64,000 nt of DNA, from assembly GCF_900167065.1 (NCBI RefSeq), contig NZ_FUYA01000001.1, positions 496,001-560,000 of the forward strand. The letters are read 5' to 3'. Positions within the stretch are counted from its first letter, which is position 1; each line of letters begins with the position of its first letter. The position numbers were made by a program, and so were the translations under genes. This DNA is from Desulfobaculum bizertense DSM 18034. Its GTDB lineage: Bacteria > Desulfobacterota > Desulfovibrionia > Desulfovibrionales > Desulfovibrionaceae. Shown here piece by piece: positions 62,046 through 64,000 of this stretch. Under the pieces are notes generated by a model. The model saw only the letters and a list, made by a program, of their open reading frames with translations, was not told the DNA's origin and searched no databases.

Positions 62046-62170
62046 GCTTATTTTTACGGGCCTTGCATAGAAATTGCAACAAACTTGAGGGTCCCTCTGT
62101 CTTGGCGTCAAGGGCTTGGCGCTTGGCAGAAGGACCCGCAGAAAATTCCCGTGAGCGATCCGGGAAAACG

Positions 62171-62536
62171 CTAGCGATTGCAGGCTTCTTTTTTGCTGAC
62201 GGCCTCGGATTTGATCCGGTCCAGAAGCTCGGCCAAAGTGGCCTTAACGTTTTCGCGGTAGTCGCCAGCAACAATGATAAAAAGAACATCGTCGCCGGGC
62301 TTGAAACAGCCAGAGCGGCCCTCGGCTACACAGCGCCAGATGCCTTCCTGCTGTTCGTATTCTTTGCACAGGGCGTCAATCTTTGCCTGGTCAGAAACGA
62401 CCTCAAGCTGTGTGACTTCGGCCATGTCTGCTCTGGATGTGCCTCGTACAACCCCGTTGTGGCACAGGAGCATTCCTACGTTTTGCGTAAACTCGGGATC
62501 TTTTTTCAGCTCTGCGATAGTTTTTGAAAAATCCAT
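62171..62536 (-). CDS. MoaE-like (molybdopterin synthase large-subunit) protein
   Basis: A 121-aa protein similar to MoaE, which with MoaD inserts sulfur to make molybdopterin. Shared features are VGMLLCHNGVVRGTSR at the start, EGRSGCFKPGDDVLFIIVAGDYRENVKATL in the middle and a C-terminal IKSEAVSKKE that corresponds to the catalytic lysine region (usually LKxxAPxWKKE), although the Trp is absent. No MoaD is adjacent. ATG 62536 is preceded by a GATGAGATCATC leader. Function as synthase subunit is likely but unproven. Confidence 0.7.
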   Translation of the reverse strand: MDFSKTIAELKKDPEFTQNVGMLLCHNGVVRGTSRADMAEVTQLEVVSDQAKIDALCKEYEQQEGIWRCVAEGRSGCFKPGDDVLFIIVAGDYRENVKATLAELLDRIKSEAVSKKEACNR

Positions 62537-62572
62537 GATGATCTCATCTTTCAGGGTTAGAGGGTTATAACA

Positions 62573-64000
62573 GTGGCAATGCATACCTTATCGTCTCTTC
62601 TCAAGGACCAGCCGTCCCTGCACGAATCGCGGATGTCTACAACCGGATTCTGTGTCTGGATTGTCTGGTCTGGGGAACTGACGAGCGCTATTCCCAATAC
62701 CTTTCACGATTTTGGAGGAATGCGTATTGCCGAAGAGCAGAATCAGGCTCTTTGGTTCTTCTTCTCCAAGGACGTGTTCACAGCGTTGGCACGGCTTCAG
62801 GTCTGGGCAAATCTTAATGATTTACCGGTGTTTCTCCAGGCCATGCCATCAGCCTTACAGGTAGGATTCCAGCTTGAACTCTCCTTGTCAATTCATTCCG
62901 AGTTGTACAGTCAACAAATAATGGAACCACATTCATTTCAGGTCCTGATTCATCCTGATTTGCGTCCTTCCATTGAAGCGATTCCGGGCATGCGGCTCAC
63001 CAAGCTGGAGCATCCTGACGTCGGACTTTCTGCCGCGTCGTGGAGCGAGCTGCATGGTGACGCCCGTATGGGATTTTCTTCCAAGCTGGGCTGGTATTTT
63101 GTGATTAAGCCTCTTGGAAATTCCCATGATGAAGGTTTCGTCGAGGGCTGGCGCAAGTTTTTTGGAGAGATTGAGAACGTCCTCAAGCGGCTCAAAGTTC
63201 GCTACATTGTCCAGAACGATAACCTGATTTGTGATCTCGACAGCTACGGCACTTTGCGCAAGTGGTGCATGGAGATTCTCTCTCTTTTGCATCGTGGCAA
63301 AGGCAAGGGTGATGTTTCGTACTGGCCGAGTGTTATGGCTGCCGTAGAAAAAGACGGCTATCAGTTCAACGAAGAACTTCCCAAGAAGATTCCGCTGGAC
63401 TGGGCGAAGCTCGCGCCAGACTTCCCGCACATGAGCTACCGCTCAGCGTTTCTTTTGGGCAAGCCTTTCCACATCAAGGACGTTAACTACAGTTTTGAGC
63501 GCAGTCGTTTTTCTGACTGGTGTTATCTCTATCTCCCTGAGTCCAGCGAAGAAGAACTTGGCGGCTCTTTGCCCATGTCACTCCCAATTGGTTTTCTCGC
63601 GGGCAAGCATCGTGAGTGCTTTTATTGTGGCATGCGCAACCATACAGAAAAAGACTGCCCAAGCCGAAAGCTAGCAGAACTTTCGCCAGAGACCATTAAG
63701 CAGCTTTCCCGTCTTGACGTGGAGCAGATGAACGAGGCCTATCATCAGGCTGGTGATACTCTCAAGGAAAAGCCACTTGAAGGGGTTCGTGCCCTTTTGG
63801 AGGGCAAGGAAAAGCCTTCGCTTCTCACCAAAAGTTATTTTGAATCAAAGGCTGTATGTCAGCTTCGTTTTCTCCCTCTTGTCTGGCGTGCGCAGGGCAA
63901 GAACATGCCTCGTGGTTTGGAGCAGCTTTCTCCGCAGGAAAGCAGTCCTGTCGAGCAGGCATACAATTCGCTTCTTGCTGGAGATATCCCCGGTGCAGAG
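62573..64000 (+). CDS. Unknown protein with a CCHC zinc knuckle, 3' end beyond the window
   Basis: An open plus-strand frame of 476 codons that runs to the right edge without a stop. It begins at GTG 62573 (AGAGGG 8 nt upstream) or ATG 62579. I do not recognise a family for the whole protein. At about residues 349-362 it has a retroviral-type zinc knuckle, CFYCGMRNHTEKDC (C-x2-C-x4-H-x4-C), rare in bacteria. Before it lies a long mixed alpha/beta region (WYFVIKPLGNSHDEGFVEG); after it a helical, Leu-rich part (SPETIKQLSRLDVEQ) that may start a repeat domain. It is divergent from the MoaE-like gene with a 36-bp gap. Confidence 0.75.
   Translation, partial: MAMHTLSSLLKDQPSLHESRMSTTGFCVWIVWSGELTSAIPNTFHDFGGMRIAEEQNQALWFFFSKDVFTALARLQVWANLNDLPVFLQAMPSALQVGFQLELSLSIHSELYSQQIMEPHSFQVLIHPDLRPSIEAIPGMRLTKLEHPDVGLSAASWSELHGDARMGFSSKLGWYFVIKPLGNSHDEGFVEGWRKFFGEIENVLKRLKVRYIVQNDNLICDLDSYGTLRKWCMEILSLLHRGKGKGDVSYWPSVMAAVEKDGYQFNEELPKKIPLDWAKLAPDFPHMSYRSAFLLGKPFHIKDVNYSFERSRFSDWCYLYLPESSEEELGGSLPMSLPIGFLAGKHRECFYCGMRNHTEKDCPSRKLAELSPETIKQLSRLDVEQMNEAYHQAGDTLKEKPLEGVRALLEGKEKPSLLTKSYFESKAVCQLRFLPLVWRAQGKNMPRGLEQLSPQESSPVEQAYNSLLAGDIPGAE

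Overview
The window looks like the chromosome of a Desulfovibrionaceae-type sulfate reducer (genus not determinable from the sequence alone). The main pointers are a small D. vulgaris-type assimilatory siroheme sulfite reductase, a run yebC-ruvC-ruvA-ruvB-thyX-dnaA, a single-chain succinyl-CoA ligase, a large NAD-dependent glutamate dehydrogenase and several NapH/polyferredoxin-like proteins. It is densely packed with core genes. I see no phage, transposase, CRISPR array or plasmid module.

Layout: 1-3.4 kb holds an ADP-ribosylglycohydrolase fragment, a metal exporter (CDF) and a zinc/manganese-type ABC importer. 3.9-10.5 kb holds a response-regulator/histidine-kinase hybrid, a methyltransferase, an unknown envelope protein, the sulfite reductase and a PutP-like symporter. 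10.9-19.3 kb holds tRNA-Ala, a glycosyltransferase, rlmE, yebC, ruvCAB, thyX and a divergent dnaA. 19.9-30 kb holds a heptose adenylyltransferase, a lipoprotein, cheW, a marR-DUF429-ferredoxin operon, glutamate dehydrogenase and fused sucCD. 30.5-38.7 kb is a long minus-strand run: thioesterase-apgM, hom-alaC, two small hypotheticals, a TPR protein and a TrpF-like/NapH-like pair. 39-45.3 kb is a SpoIIAA-like gene and a purine/nucleoside uptake operon (gpt, BMP-type binding protein, two permeases, ATPase). 46-52.5 kb is a divergent glnD and a glycine-betaine/proline ABC operon. 52.6-59.6 kb holds ggt, an OmpH-like lipoprotein, dinB, fumC and a FakA-FakB-type fusion. 59.7-64 kb holds tRNA-Tyr, two glycosyltransferases, a MoaE-like protein and the start of a CCHC zinc-knuckle protein.

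The most striking content is not a protein. Eight copies of a roughly 390-480 bp intergenic element occur between 3.4 and 46.1 kb, all in the same orientation. Each is a string of about seven or eight hairpins separated by conserved linkers. Several hairpin slots carry different stem sequences in different copies while base pairing is kept, including clean compensatory base-pair swaps. That is the signature of a conserved secondary structure. One slot (H5) looks like a strong bidirectional terminator and occurs in three unrelated sequence versions. Four copies sit between convergent genes, but others sit between tandem or divergent genes, so termination alone does not explain placement.

Most functional calls rest on recognisable motifs and family resemblance read by eye. 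No database search was possible, and starts were chosen from ribosome-binding sites and gene overlaps.
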